In this document: in pieces, positions 54,588 to 64,000 of the stretch
Position numbering within the stretch: position 1 is the first letter of the stretch
How the letters are laid out: each line of letters starts with the position of its first letter
Source of the DNA: Kondoa malvinella
Taxonomy: Eukaryota; Basidiomycota; Agaricostilbomycetes; Agaricostilbales; Kondoaceae
DNA: 64,000 nucleotides
Direction: 5' to 3'
NCBI GenBank assembly: GCA_039545315.1
Contig: BCIM01000010.1
Span: 124,001 to 188,000, forward strand
Position numbers and translations under genes: made by a program
The notes under the pieces: generated by a model
What the model was told of the DNA's origin: nothing
What the model saw: only the letters and a program-made list of their open reading frames with translations
Databases searched by the model: none

Positions 54588-55324
54588 CTGTTCGCTGTTG
54601 TTTGCCCTATAATCAACGCCGGCTCTCCCCTTTGCATGTGCGCGCTGTGGATGCTCACTCGAATTCTGTCATCTTTTGCTGCTTGTTCCCTGATTGCTGA
54701 GGTGTAGACGCAGGAAAAGACAAAGACTCGAGTGTTCCTAGTCTTCGAATCTCTCCTCTGTGGGTATTTGTCCAAGCTGGTCTGACGCTGGGGTATTTAT
54801 GCTGTCTGGCCTCTCAGAGAGACCTGGGGGATATCGCGTTTTCTTGCAGGACAGGTCTTCCGCAAGCTGCAGAGGATTCAAAACAAGGGCGGGTCCGGTC
54901 ATCATCGGCTTTGACAAAACTGTTTGCAGATCTAGGAAGCGAAAGTTACAATACTACTAGAGCGTACAATGCATTCTATTAAGCTCCGAAAGGCATATTG
55001 CATCGACAATCCAAGGTCTCGAATGACTCAATGCGCGCTCGACACGTTCGACCTGACGGGTTCTCAGACTGAGTCCTGCGTTATAGGGAGCGCGTTTCCA
55101 GTGAAATGCAAGACCATGACCAAACAAAGGAAGAAGAAGAGCAAAGAGGTCAATGCGCCAAAGCAGCTACCAGAGCTGATCACATTCACTTCAAGTCATG
55201 TACAAAGCCAGGAACAAGCCTAGTGACTAAGCTGGCTGTGTATGGAACGCTTGCTCTTCGCTGCTGATTTGAGGGCGCTGTAAAAATAATCAGCTAATGC
55301 TATAATCTGGCGCAGTCCAACTTA
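54588..55324. other. Intergenic, no gene supported
   Basis: This 737-bp region contains the CDC14 promoter and the 3' end of the DUF1996-WSC gene. A short plus-strand frame at 54969-55223 starts with an ATG (MHSIKLRKAYCIDN) but has no recognisable features. Confidence 0.45.
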
Positions 55325-57420
55325 CTATAGGGACATTGCCCCAGCACCACCACAGTAAGTCTTCGAAGCGCCTTTGCATGGCATGTCGCATTTCCCGCCT
55401 TGTTTGGCTCCGTTCTGGATCGCGGTGTCGCCATAGCATTCAGCACCGTATCTGCAAGTATGTGAGCGCGAATTGCATCTATTATATAGCTTGCTCACTC
55501 AAGACCACCTTAACAAAGCATCAGCAGAAGCTCTGACCAAAACAAGAAAAGCGCTCACAATACGTGTAGTTCTTGGCTTTGCAAGCAGCAAGACATTTGG
55601 GTACAGTCATATCGCCCGTGACTGAAACGCTGTTCCTCATCGAGCGCTTAAAGTAGTCGTCAGTCAGGCAGTAGCTGTACTTGTAGTTGGCGTCTCCTGT
55701 AATAATGTCCTTGCCATCGAGCATCTTGGTACCGGGAGGAGGAGAGCCAATGTATGCAACGGGACTAAATCACCAGTGAGATCAAGAAGATCAGATTTAT
55801 AGAAGTGGAATGTACGAAGGGAACATCTTAGGCGGACTAGTCTCTGTGAGAGACGCAGCTCTTTTTGGACCGGGTGAGATAGGGTTTGACCCTGGTAGCT
55901 TGGCGAAGACTCCGGTAACAGGCTCATTGACGGTTGGCGAACGAGCGCAAGTGTTAGGGACACCCTGTTTGCGGAGCGTAAGCATCTTGCAGTCTTCCAT
56001 GTTGCCAGAGATGTTGCCTGCGCCACTGCAGGTGTCGGCGGCCTTCTGTAGTACTTTGGGGTCCTACCAATATTCATCTTTAGTCACGATTCTTCTTAAG
56101 CCATTGACAGTAGCTTACCCAGCCGTTCATAAAGTCGGCGTCTGTTCATTGTTAGTATGAAGTCGCTATGGCATTCTAAGACATACGGAAGCTATAGCCT
56201 ATGAGCCCATCGAATTAGGGACGCGCGCGATGGATAGCACGAGGCAACATACCAGTCGGATCTCCATTCGCTATAAGAGCTAATCAGCCATGCTACTCCT
56301 GAATGGCAAGATGATCTACTTACCGAATACCAATTTTCCTGGCAGACCCTTGAACTGGTCAACAGCGAAGAGTCTTTCCAAGAACAAAGTAACGATTCTC
56401 TTCGGATGCGTCGAAGGACATTTGCCATTCCCGTCCGAACCAGATGGATAAGTGACGTGCGAGCCAGAGTAAGGTGAAGCGCCTGTTTTGCCATTCCAGC
56501 AATTGGGGACTTTGTTTTCGTCAGCCTCATTCGGACATGAGGATTCGAAACATACAGAAGGCCTGTGCGCGGAGACCGTTGTAGCACTTTGTCGTAGCGT
56601 CTGTAGGCATAGTATCGGTAGTGACCGGCTTGTCACCCAGACAGCTGTACTTGCGATAAGCGCTGTAAAAGAGGCGTAAAAAGCGTCTTACTTAAAGTCG
56701 ATAGAGCTGCGCTTTTGGAAAAGCAAGCCATCGTTTGCTCGAACACCAGCATCGCCAGCAATCATAGCAAAACTGAGGTGGACGCAACATAAGAGGAAGT
56801 ACTATCAGAGCAGCTGATGACTTACTTTTCAGGGAAAGCATGGATTTTCTCGTTCGCTTCGCCTCGAAAGAGGTAATAGATTGTGCTATACGTCGCATCA
56901 GCTAGCGTCGCTTTGCTTGTGCAGGAGTGATATACATGCCATGACCTTGAACAGGCAAGAACGAGCCGTTCGTGTGAGCAAAGTAAAGATCAGGTGTCCA
57001 ATAAGCAGACTGGAACGCTCAATTCAGCTTGGACTGCTTGTATGCAACGTCGAGCCGGACGAACCTTGTCCTGTGCGGCTACGCAAGTCGTGCATAGAGA
57101 CTTCTGCAGTTCCTTGGTAGTGCTAGGTTTGGCATTGAAGCTTGATCCTCCACAGACGGTATGTACATGCGAAGCTACTTTGCCTGGTGTCATGAGCGGG
57201 CTGTGTTGATGTCAGATAGAGAGAGATGAGGTTGAAATGTTGCCTACTCGAGTCTCTCGCGGGTGAGGTCGTCACATCTGATGGCAGGTCAGCTTATTCT
57301 GCTATGTAGGGCAATAACGTACAGCATTCTAAAGAATCCCGGTCCTGGTCCAGCCGCGACGGAAGAGATGTAGAAAGCGAACGGAACGAGGGCAACCAGG
57401 CCCTGAAGTGATGCTTTCAT
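55325..57420 (-). CDS. Secreted DUF1996 protein with C-terminal WSC domain
   Basis: The start at 57420 gives a signal peptide (MKASLQGLVALVPFAFYISS followed by VAAG). The DUF1996 domain is clear: FRCDDLTRERLDPLMTPGK, ASHVHTVCGGSSF, CTTCVAAQDKSNYWTPDLYF, FAHTNGSFLPVQGHGMYI, then DFKCLG and CPNEADENKVPNCWNGK with SGSHVTYP. The conserved His and Cys residues of the family are present. The C-terminal part is a WSC domain (YKYSYCLTDDYFKRSM, CLAACKAKNYTYC, YGAECYGD, CDMPCKGASKTYCGG), an 8-Cys carbohydrate-binding module, ending AGAMSL at 55325. The combination suggests a cell-wall or extracellular polysaccharide protein. DUF1996 activity is unknown. About a dozen introns interrupt it. Confidence 0.9.
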
Positions 57421-58297
57421 GTTTAATGAATGAGAGGGTATGAAAGAATGTGTGTAGTGGTGGTGAGAAGCAAGAGAGATGAAGGCTGCTTTTGCGCGCA
57501 CGGGGCTAAGCATCGATAGAAGCATCGTTTTCTTCCGAGAAGGAGGATTCTTTTTCAAGACTTGATGAGAAGATCACGATGGAAAGGGATGCATGGCACT
57601 CTCTAAGTCCGACTTGCAGTCTTGCTGAAATCTTGCCATCTACCTGCCAGGCTTGGATTCTGAGCAAACACTGTTGCTCTGCTTACAGTCTCAGTCTCAC
57701 CCTCAGTACGACCGCAGATATGCTTTGGGCGCCGGCACAGACACTGCATACAGCTCGAGAAAACAGAAGAGCGATGCTTCACGTGCATATACTGTCTGTG
57801 CGCATTGTCCTGTTCCGAAAGCGCCTGAGCATTCGGCAGCGCAAGACGGCTTGCGTATTCTTGTCCACGATGAGCAGCTGAAGGTCCCAACGTGGTCCAC
57901 GCAACAGAGAAGCTTGCTCGCGCTAAAAGACGATAGAACACACACAGTGAAGGCCAGATTAGATCGAGCGCGCATGTCATTCATGACCGAAGGAACTGCT
58001 TCCAGCCCGTTGCAGACATATGTATTGATAGAGAGTACCAGGCTACGAGGACGGTGCAAAGATACAGATGCTCCGAGCATGTCGACTTCTCGAGGCTGTC
58101 CGAGTCGAAATAGTCTAGGCGCTCATCAACGACACGGCAATTGTTCGACTCTGCTCTTGCTGCAAAACAAACAAGGGCAATAGAAGGCAAATCGGAGCAT
58201 AGGCGCAATTTGAGCGGCAGCATATCAACTCGGTCGCTTGTGTGCAAGAAATAAATATCACGTTCAATAACAGCCAAAGGCCTATTGAGAAGTAAGA
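57421..58297. other. Divergent intergenic region, no gene supported
   Basis: The 877-bp gap lies between two divergent genes (DUF1996-WSC to the left, SEC22 to the right) and should hold both promoters. Overlapping open frames of 100-176 codons exist on both strands (for example plus 57653-58183), but they lack motifs and overlap each other, which is typical of chance frames. Confidence 0.45.
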
Positions 58298-59319
58298 ATG
58301 GTGTTGTCTACTATGATTGCACGCACGGATGGCCTCCCATTATCTGCCAGCGTAGACGATGAGCAGGTGCGTTTGCTCGCGATGATGCATGTTTCGACGT
58401 GTTTGTAACGTGTGAGCGCACAGACGGAGAGCAATTTAGGCGAATACAAGCAGCAAGGTCAGCAGTCTTCTTGCTCTGCAGTTCCATAGCTAATGCGCAG
58501 CGACTGCCCTTCAGCCAAACTCATCTTTCGACGCTTGACACCGCAATCGGAAACGAAATGCTCTATAGAATCAGGAAACTATGCTCTACAGTACGTCTGA
58601 CCCCTGTCGTTTTGCCTTCAGCTAATCGTTGTTATAGCTACTTGATCAACAACGAAATTGTCTACCTCACTATAGCGGATAAGAGCTACCCGCGCAAATG
58701 CAAGTCTGCACCCTATCCTTTTCCACTCACGCTTACCCTACCTTAGTGGCTTTCTCCTACCTTGATGAGCTCAGTAAAGAATTTGAAAGAAGTTTCGGCG
58801 GTGCGTCCTTCTATTCCTGTGCGCTCTATGTGCTCATCAGAAAGGGGTGTACAGACGAAAGTCGGAAACCGGGCTTAAGGCCTTATGCATTTGTCAAGTT
58901 CGATAGCTTTATCCAGCGGACAAAGAGGCTGTATCAGGACTCGAGGTATGCTTTTCCCTCCGTTTCTATCATCAAGCTCAAGCATGTTCAGGAATATCAC
59001 GGCAAAGCAGGGTGCAGGAGGATTAGACAAATTGAATGAGGAGCTACAGGATGTAACGAGAATCATGACTAAAAACGTACGTCTTCCTTTCCCTCTCGCT
59101 TGACACGCACTCACTATAACCTAGATGGAAGATTTACTCTGGCGCGGAGACTCTTTGGACAGAATGTCGACCCTTTCCACTTCACTACGAGACGAATCCT
59201 TAAAATATCGAAAAGCAGCCCGGAAAGTAAACCTCGATGCTCTCATTCGGAAATGGGCTCCGGTTGGTGTGATCTTAAGCATGTTTCTGCTCATTATCTT
59301 TTGGAGGGCGTATTTCTAG
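58298..59319 (+). CDS. SEC22: R-SNARE Sec22
   Basis: Sec22 is the vesicle SNARE for transport between ER and Golgi. The start at 58298 (MVLSTMIARTDGLPLSASVD) is the typical longin-domain opening. The longin fold continues with YLINNEIVYLTIADKSYPRK, LAFSYLDELSKEFERSFG and RPYAFVKFDSFIQRTKRLYQ. The SNARE helix reads GGLDKLNEELQDVTRIMTKN, then MEDLLWRGDSLDRMSTLSTS, with Arg at the zero layer (LLWRGDSL). The C-terminal membrane anchor is WAPVGVILSMFLLIIFWRAY and ends at 59319. Six introns split it. The length (about 215 residues) is standard. It is convergent with the PDI gene, with 67 bp between stops. Confidence 0.95.
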
Positions 59320-59386
59320 ATTCTTTTAACGAGTTGTATATAGGCATTTTTGCATGAAGGGTATCATCTATGATTTACAGGCTATC

Positions 59387-61772
59387 CTAGTCGTGCTTGT
59401 GTGTTAGGAGACGTGAATCCGATTCGTCTGGCATGAGTTGGGCTAGTCCAAAGATTGCGAAACCGAAGAGACTGAGAAAGAGGATGATGCTCATGATGAG
59501 GTTGTTGGAAACAAAGTCCTGTACAAACAATCAGAGATGGTAGCAATGCGATATTAGCACTCACAGCGATGCCTTCAGTCTTGTTATTGACCACCTGTGC
59601 GACGGACATAACCTCAGAAAGGTAACATTGCAAAGCTTTATCACTACGCACCGAAGCGAAGGAATCGATCAAACTCCTGCTGGATTTGCCCTTAAGCTTA
59701 CCCTTGACGATCTGGTCTATCGTGCCAAAGAGCTGCTTCTCATCCGCGCGTATCGTCTGGCCTTGGGCGTCTTTAGTCCAATAGAATAATTTCTACGAAA
59801 TCATCGATCAAAGTAAACGAAGATTAGGAAAGACTCACTTTGGGATCAACCAGAATCAGATTCTGTTCGCCATCATCTACGTATCGATACATTCTCTTCA
59901 ACCATCTTGCCCAAGTTGACGTATCAATCTATCGACCCGAACGACCTTATCAGCCGTAGCTCATTCGGTTGTACGAAATGCCGACCGAAGCAAACACAAC
60001 CTCCCTACCCCATCCTTTCCGTCTCGCAGAATCTTTATTCAACCCTTCTGCTATCCTCTTTGCTTCGCCACCACCCGGAGCAAGGACCAATAACACCTCC
60101 TCGTCAAACCTCGGTTCGAGGTAGAGGTCATTCGTGGTAGCCGTCAATTCGCCAAAAGTAGGGTAAGCATTCAACCTCATCCATTTCCCCAAATCGGATT
60201 TAGTGTCTTCTTTACTCAACTACATTCTATCGCTTTAGACATTGATGATATAGCAAAGAAGCATAAGACTTACAGTACGTACAGAATAAGGTTCTGCGTA
60301 ACCTTTGAAAGTCAATAAAAACATTTGATCGGGCGATAAGTGGAATTGAGTGTAGAAGCTCGTGCTGGTAGATTTGAAGGTTGAGAATTGTCCGAGGGAA
60401 GAACGAGTTAAAGCGTCTAGTGTGTTGTCTAGTGCTTGTCGTGATGGAGCGAGGTAGAGAAAGAAGGTCTCGTTAGTTGCTAGCTGAGCGGGGAACGCTG
60501 ATGGAGTGAGATCGCGTAGGCCGTGTCTGTCCCAATTAGAGCGGACAGAAAGTGGGAAGAAGGGGGACGTACGATGCAGCTACCTTATTAGCGAAAGATG
60601 TCATTGCCGGTAGGGTTCGGGCACCGCTGTATTCTAATCGCTCGCCTTCATGGAAGCTATCCACAGATCAGCTTGACCGAAAGAGTGAAGAAACAAACAT
60701 ACAAGATCAAAGTGGGGAAACTGCGAATCTTGTGCTTCCTGCAAGCTGCTTTGGCTGATTCGTCTTCGCAGTCTATCGAAGCGACGTCGACTTTTGATTG
60801 CAATTGACCGGCTAGCTTTTCCCATGCTAACATAGCTATTAGCTGATTATGTGATATACGCATGGGAGCATACTAGGAGCTAGTTTCTTGCAGTGGCCAC
60901 ACCAAGGCGCGAAGCTGCACAAGGTCAGACCAGTGCATTGTGATAAGGCGGACTTACAATTTGACAAAGAGAGGATTTGACAGACCGCCGTTCTCAGCTG
61001 AATTGACATCTATCTTGTCATCCAACTGTTCTGCCGTCAAATGAAGTAATTCGCCCTTCTCGTTCGGTGTTCTGCGGATTTGGATTTGCGGTACTTGAGT
61101 CGGTTCGACCTTGGTTTCTACCTTATCTTCCGTTGCAGTCACTTCTACCACGCTTGTAGTAGCTACTCCAGCCCCAGCTTGTTCTTCTTCTATCTTTTCC
61201 AACTCTTTCTTCAACCAAGCGACGATTGACCCTCTATCTCTCGCTTCCTTGGATTCCTTCACTACAATCTCGGTCATTTCATCCTCATCCTCTTCACCTA
61301 TCCTCATCACAGGCGCATAAAGAAATAGCGAAGGGTAGCCTTTGATTTTCTGGGCTTCGCATAAATCACCATTGGCTACGCAGTCTACTTGAGCGAAACC
61401 GAGGAAAGAGGAGAAACTATCTGTGAGGGAAGTTGCTTCTGGTGATTCTACCAAATCGTGCCATTCAGGTGCGAAACTGCAAAAGCGCGTCAGAGAGGGA
61501 GTGTCATGCAAGATATGACGACGGACTGTTTGCAGTGAACGCAATAAGGAGAATAGAATTCAATCAAGTACGCTCCATCGGCTAATCGACAGCAGGATCA
61601 GCGTCTGTCCTCACGGCGTAATACCTGGACGAGCTTCACCTATAGTCGACTCGAAAGTACTGCCTGTCAATTGCAAGCCGGCTGTTATTATAGGCCCAGA
61701 AGGAGCTGCAGTGACTGGTATAAGGGTTGAGAGTGTATACAGGCCTATCAGAGCAGAAAGTAGTTGTCGCAT
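59387..61772 (-). CDS. Membrane-anchored protein disulfide isomerase
   Basis: The start at 61772 gives a signal peptide (MRQLLSALIGLYTLSTLIPV then TAAPSG). Two thioredoxin domains follow. The first has YLIEFYSPYCVHCKQ with active site CVHC, and GFAQVDCVANGDLC and KIKGYPSLFLY. The second has FAPWCGHCKKLAPS with active site CGHC, DVASIDCEDES and KIRSFPTLILY; cis-prolines are in place. Between them is a long acidic, Val/Thr-rich linker (about 61060-61300). Further thioredoxin-like region lies between 60500 and 59600. Near the C-terminus a single helix LIMSIILFLSLFGFAIFGLA anchors the protein, with a short tail LLTHKHD. Topology is TMX-like with the enzyme in the ER lumen. The first CVHC, instead of CGHC, should be less oxidising. 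Confidence 0.87.
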
Positions 61773-61889
61773 GGTTGTCTGGTAAGGACCAAGCTCGAAT
61801 GAAGACATGTTTGCTGTAGGCAAGAAGCTTCTACTGTACGTCCTATGCCTGTTGGTCCGTGCTACTAGATTCCAAGGCTGAAGAAGGGC

Positions 61890-64000
61890 GAATGACGCAG
61901 GGGCCCTAGCGAGGACACGTCCAAACTCTGTTTCCGACAATCTCTGGTACGCCTGTCTGGGGCCTCCATAGCAGCAAACGACGTCTATTGGTCGCAATTC
62001 TGGCTTGTACCCGAAGCAGCTTCAGAGTTTCCCTCTTTACTACCTGCTGAAATAATTCGACATGCTCTAACAGCCAACGCAAGCAATATAATCACTTTGC
62101 TTTCTGTCACTTGTCATCAACTCTTTACACTTTTGGCAGATCCGAGATTCTCTTTGCGCGAACAGACAAGTAAAAGCTACTTTGCATCAGCACCGCAGAA
62201 TGATTTGACCCGACAAACGTTGAATTGCGTTAGGGTGTTATCAAGGATCTTACCGTTCGTACATGAGCGTACAGCAACTAGAGCGGAAGAACATCGGTTG
62301 TTTCATGGTCTGTTCTGGAAGCCAAAGAAGGAAGAGGTAGATCAGTTTGTGATTGATGACGAGGAAGACGATGATAGACAGGACATGGCAGGCGAGGTTG
62401 GGCCTGTGCTGGCGGAGCGGCTGTAAGTTTGCCTATTTCGCATGTACTCTATTTGATCAGGACATAGGCTGGATACTACCATCGATCTATTGTTCACCTC
62501 GGGCTTTACGATACCTCACAGCAATGATCAGGAAGATCAGCGGACTGTGCGCTATGCTATCTGGTGAGCTCACCTGGGCATAGCGCTTTATGGTGCTTAT
62601 AACACATGATGGTCTCACAGGCAAGCAGGCATAGGCTCATCCAGCGACTTACCATCCGAACGACATCACCTTCGCAACCGCGCCGAGGTCCTTCGTCTAC
62701 TCCTAGTTCTCCTTTCCCCCGCAGTCTACTCACCAAACTCGCCCAATCCCTGGTTACAGCATCTTCTCGCAATCACAGAACGCAAAATCGCTCTCACTCT
62801 GCTCTGCTCCTTGATCAACACCGCTCTGGACGTCACTTTTATTGAATCTTTTCAAATATCAACTACAAACGCTTATAAACGACTTGCAGCTTTGACCTTA
62901 TCAGCAGAAGCGAAACAAGCTGAAGATTTAGCCAAAGATTTACCGAAACTATCACTTCAGCTGTTGGATTTGTTCCTGATTGCTTCAGACCCACCATCGC
63001 AAACCGCTTCCAGTCCGACTATTTCCAGAACGCCTTCTTTAATCGATACTACTACTGCATCTACAAACAACGATAATGTCTTTCGCTTCTATACGGCCAA
63101 GATACATCGACAGAGCGATTACGCTTTTTTGGCGGAAAGGATTCTGTTGATCTTGTCTGTGGCACCGCCTTCTGGGCTAGGGATAGGTTTAGGTGTGCCA
63201 GAGTGGAATTTAACTGAATCTGTGGTGCTACTTTGGAGGTTGGTAGATTGCAACAAGGTCAGTGGTCAGATCCTTTGCTCTCTTTGGGGCTGAATAGAGT
63301 GACTTTTGACAGGGTTTCATGAATTACCTACTGGAAGCAGAACACGCACCAGATCTATTAGTATGCCTACTCAACGTCTGCCTAGACAATAAAGACGACC
63401 CAGCGCAATTCGGTCTTGTTCGATTATGTGTCTTCACGCTGCAAAGTCTGACAGCGGAAAAGACGTTTGGGAAACAATTAGGCAAATCTTTGGACAAGGT
63501 GTCGGGTGGAAAGAGACATACACCGCAGTGTGCGACTCCGAAAGCGGCTGATCATCTTGTTGTTGTGAGTTTTTGCATGAGCAGTCGGGTCGAGGCTGAC
63601 GAGAGACAGTCGGTCTATACCCTCATTTTCGGTACTCAACGGACATTCAACTCGTACGGCTCTAGAAACAAAGACCTAGCCCGATACTGATGTTGAAAGG
63701 ACAGATTATATCCCGCCTTGATCCTATGCATCACGAATTGCTCCGCGCATCTGAAGAACCTATCTGCCGTAGCCAGCACAAGGCTAATGCAACTCTTCTT
63801 GGCCTTTTCGCAACCCTCTTTTATCCTTGCTGAGGATGGCAATCCGAGGTTGCTTTATTACCTGTAAGTTGCTGAGTGAGGCAGAGGTGATGTGATCTAA
63901 GTTAAGAGCAGGGTCGAGGCGTTCAATAATATCATACATTACCAGCTCTCAGGTATGCTGCATCACGCAAACCATCGGGGCTATCTGCTGATTTTATGCG
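61890..64000 (+). CDS. HID1-family protein, 5' part (cut by window edge)
   Basis: HID1/Ftp105 proteins are peripheral Golgi proteins needed for dense-core vesicle or trans-Golgi sorting. The N-terminal family block is visible at about 61910-62000: SKLCFRQSLVRLSGASIAAN followed by DVYWSQFWLVPE. Then come LTRQTLNCVRVLSRILPFVH, FHGLFWKPKKEE, an acidic loop (DDEEDDDRQD), EVLRLLLVLLSPAVYSPNSP, NPWLQHLLAITERKIALTLL, NVFRFYTAKIHRQSDYAFLA, SVVLLWRLVDCNK, GLVRLCVFTLQSLTAEKTFG and, at the right edge, LLYYLVEAFNNIIHYQLS. The start codon was not placed; the frame is open from about 61890. The gene is divergent from the PDI gene with little space, so they share a promoter. The 3' end is outside the window. 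Confidence 0.9.

Noticed and set aside
57653..58183. Plus-strand 176-codon frame between DUF1996-WSC and SEC22
   Set aside because: Overlaps equally long minus-strand frames, shows no hydrophobic core pattern or motif, and lies in a divergent promoter region.
61611..61997. Minus-strand 128-codon frame extending the PDI gene upstream
   Set aside because: It overlaps the conserved 5' block of HID1 on the other strand, and the signal peptide beginning at 61772 is a better PDI start.
1..64000. tRNA genes, CRISPR arrays, LTR elements
   Set aside because: A visual scan for B-box-like GGTTCGAATCC sequences, regularly spaced repeats and reverse-transcriptase or integrase motifs found nothing convincing. 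A tRNAscan and repeat search would be needed to exclude them.

Overview
This is a nuclear segment from a fungus, most likely a basidiomycete. Genes are dense, lie on both strands and are cut by many short introns (about 45-65 nt). Introns nearly always run GT to AG, with a CTGAC/CTAAC-like branch point close to the acceptor. The conserved genes have fungal signatures: a URC4/DUF1688 protein, a GPR1/FUN34 acetate transporter, a two-BIR Bir1, a WSC-DUF1996 secreted protein and a fungal-type SprT protease. I could not fix genus or species. I saw no bacterial operons, CRISPR arrays, intact transposons or confident tRNA genes. Most CDS spans below run from start to stop codon and include introns.

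Layout. 0-16 kb: a partial coiled-coil gene, a Ser/Thr kinase, a GPR1/FUN34 acetate transporter, URC4-like uracil catabolism protein, a SprT-like DNA-repair protease, a doubtful gene, eIF2A, a kappa-class GST/DsbA-like protein and an F-box/LRR-like protein. 17-33 kb: Exo70, a small helical protein, a bZIP factor, Bir1, a MYND-finger protein, a tetraspan membrane protein, a LEA-like Ala/Ser/Gln-rich protein and a His/Gln/Met-rich disordered protein. 33-36.4 kb: pyruvate dehydrogenase E1 alpha and a short-chain dehydrogenase. 36.8-45.2 kb: an accessory-looking block of diverged direct duplications carrying two members of a gene family I do not recognise, degenerate antisense partners, and a secreted expansin-like gene in the middle. 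45.4-64 kb: PEX10, a citrate synthase with a peroxisome-type C-terminus, an ENT nucleoside transporter, Cdc14, a secreted DUF1996-WSC protein, Sec22, a membrane-anchored PDI and a HID1-family gene that leaves the right edge.

Shared themes are limited. Several genes touch two-carbon metabolism: the acetate transporter, PDH E1 alpha, a citrate synthase predicted to be peroxisomal, and PEX10, which is needed to import such enzymes. Cdc14 and Bir1 both act in anaphase control. Exo70, Sec22 and HID1 act in secretion. This looks like ordinary eukaryotic gene order, not a cluster.

The most interesting observations are an intron in the citrate synthase gene that is itself a near-perfect tandem copy of the next 60 bp (recent intron gain by duplication), and the lineage-specific duplicated block at 36.8-45.2 kb. 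Exon boundaries were deduced by eye from splice signals and reading-frame continuity; no transcript data were available.
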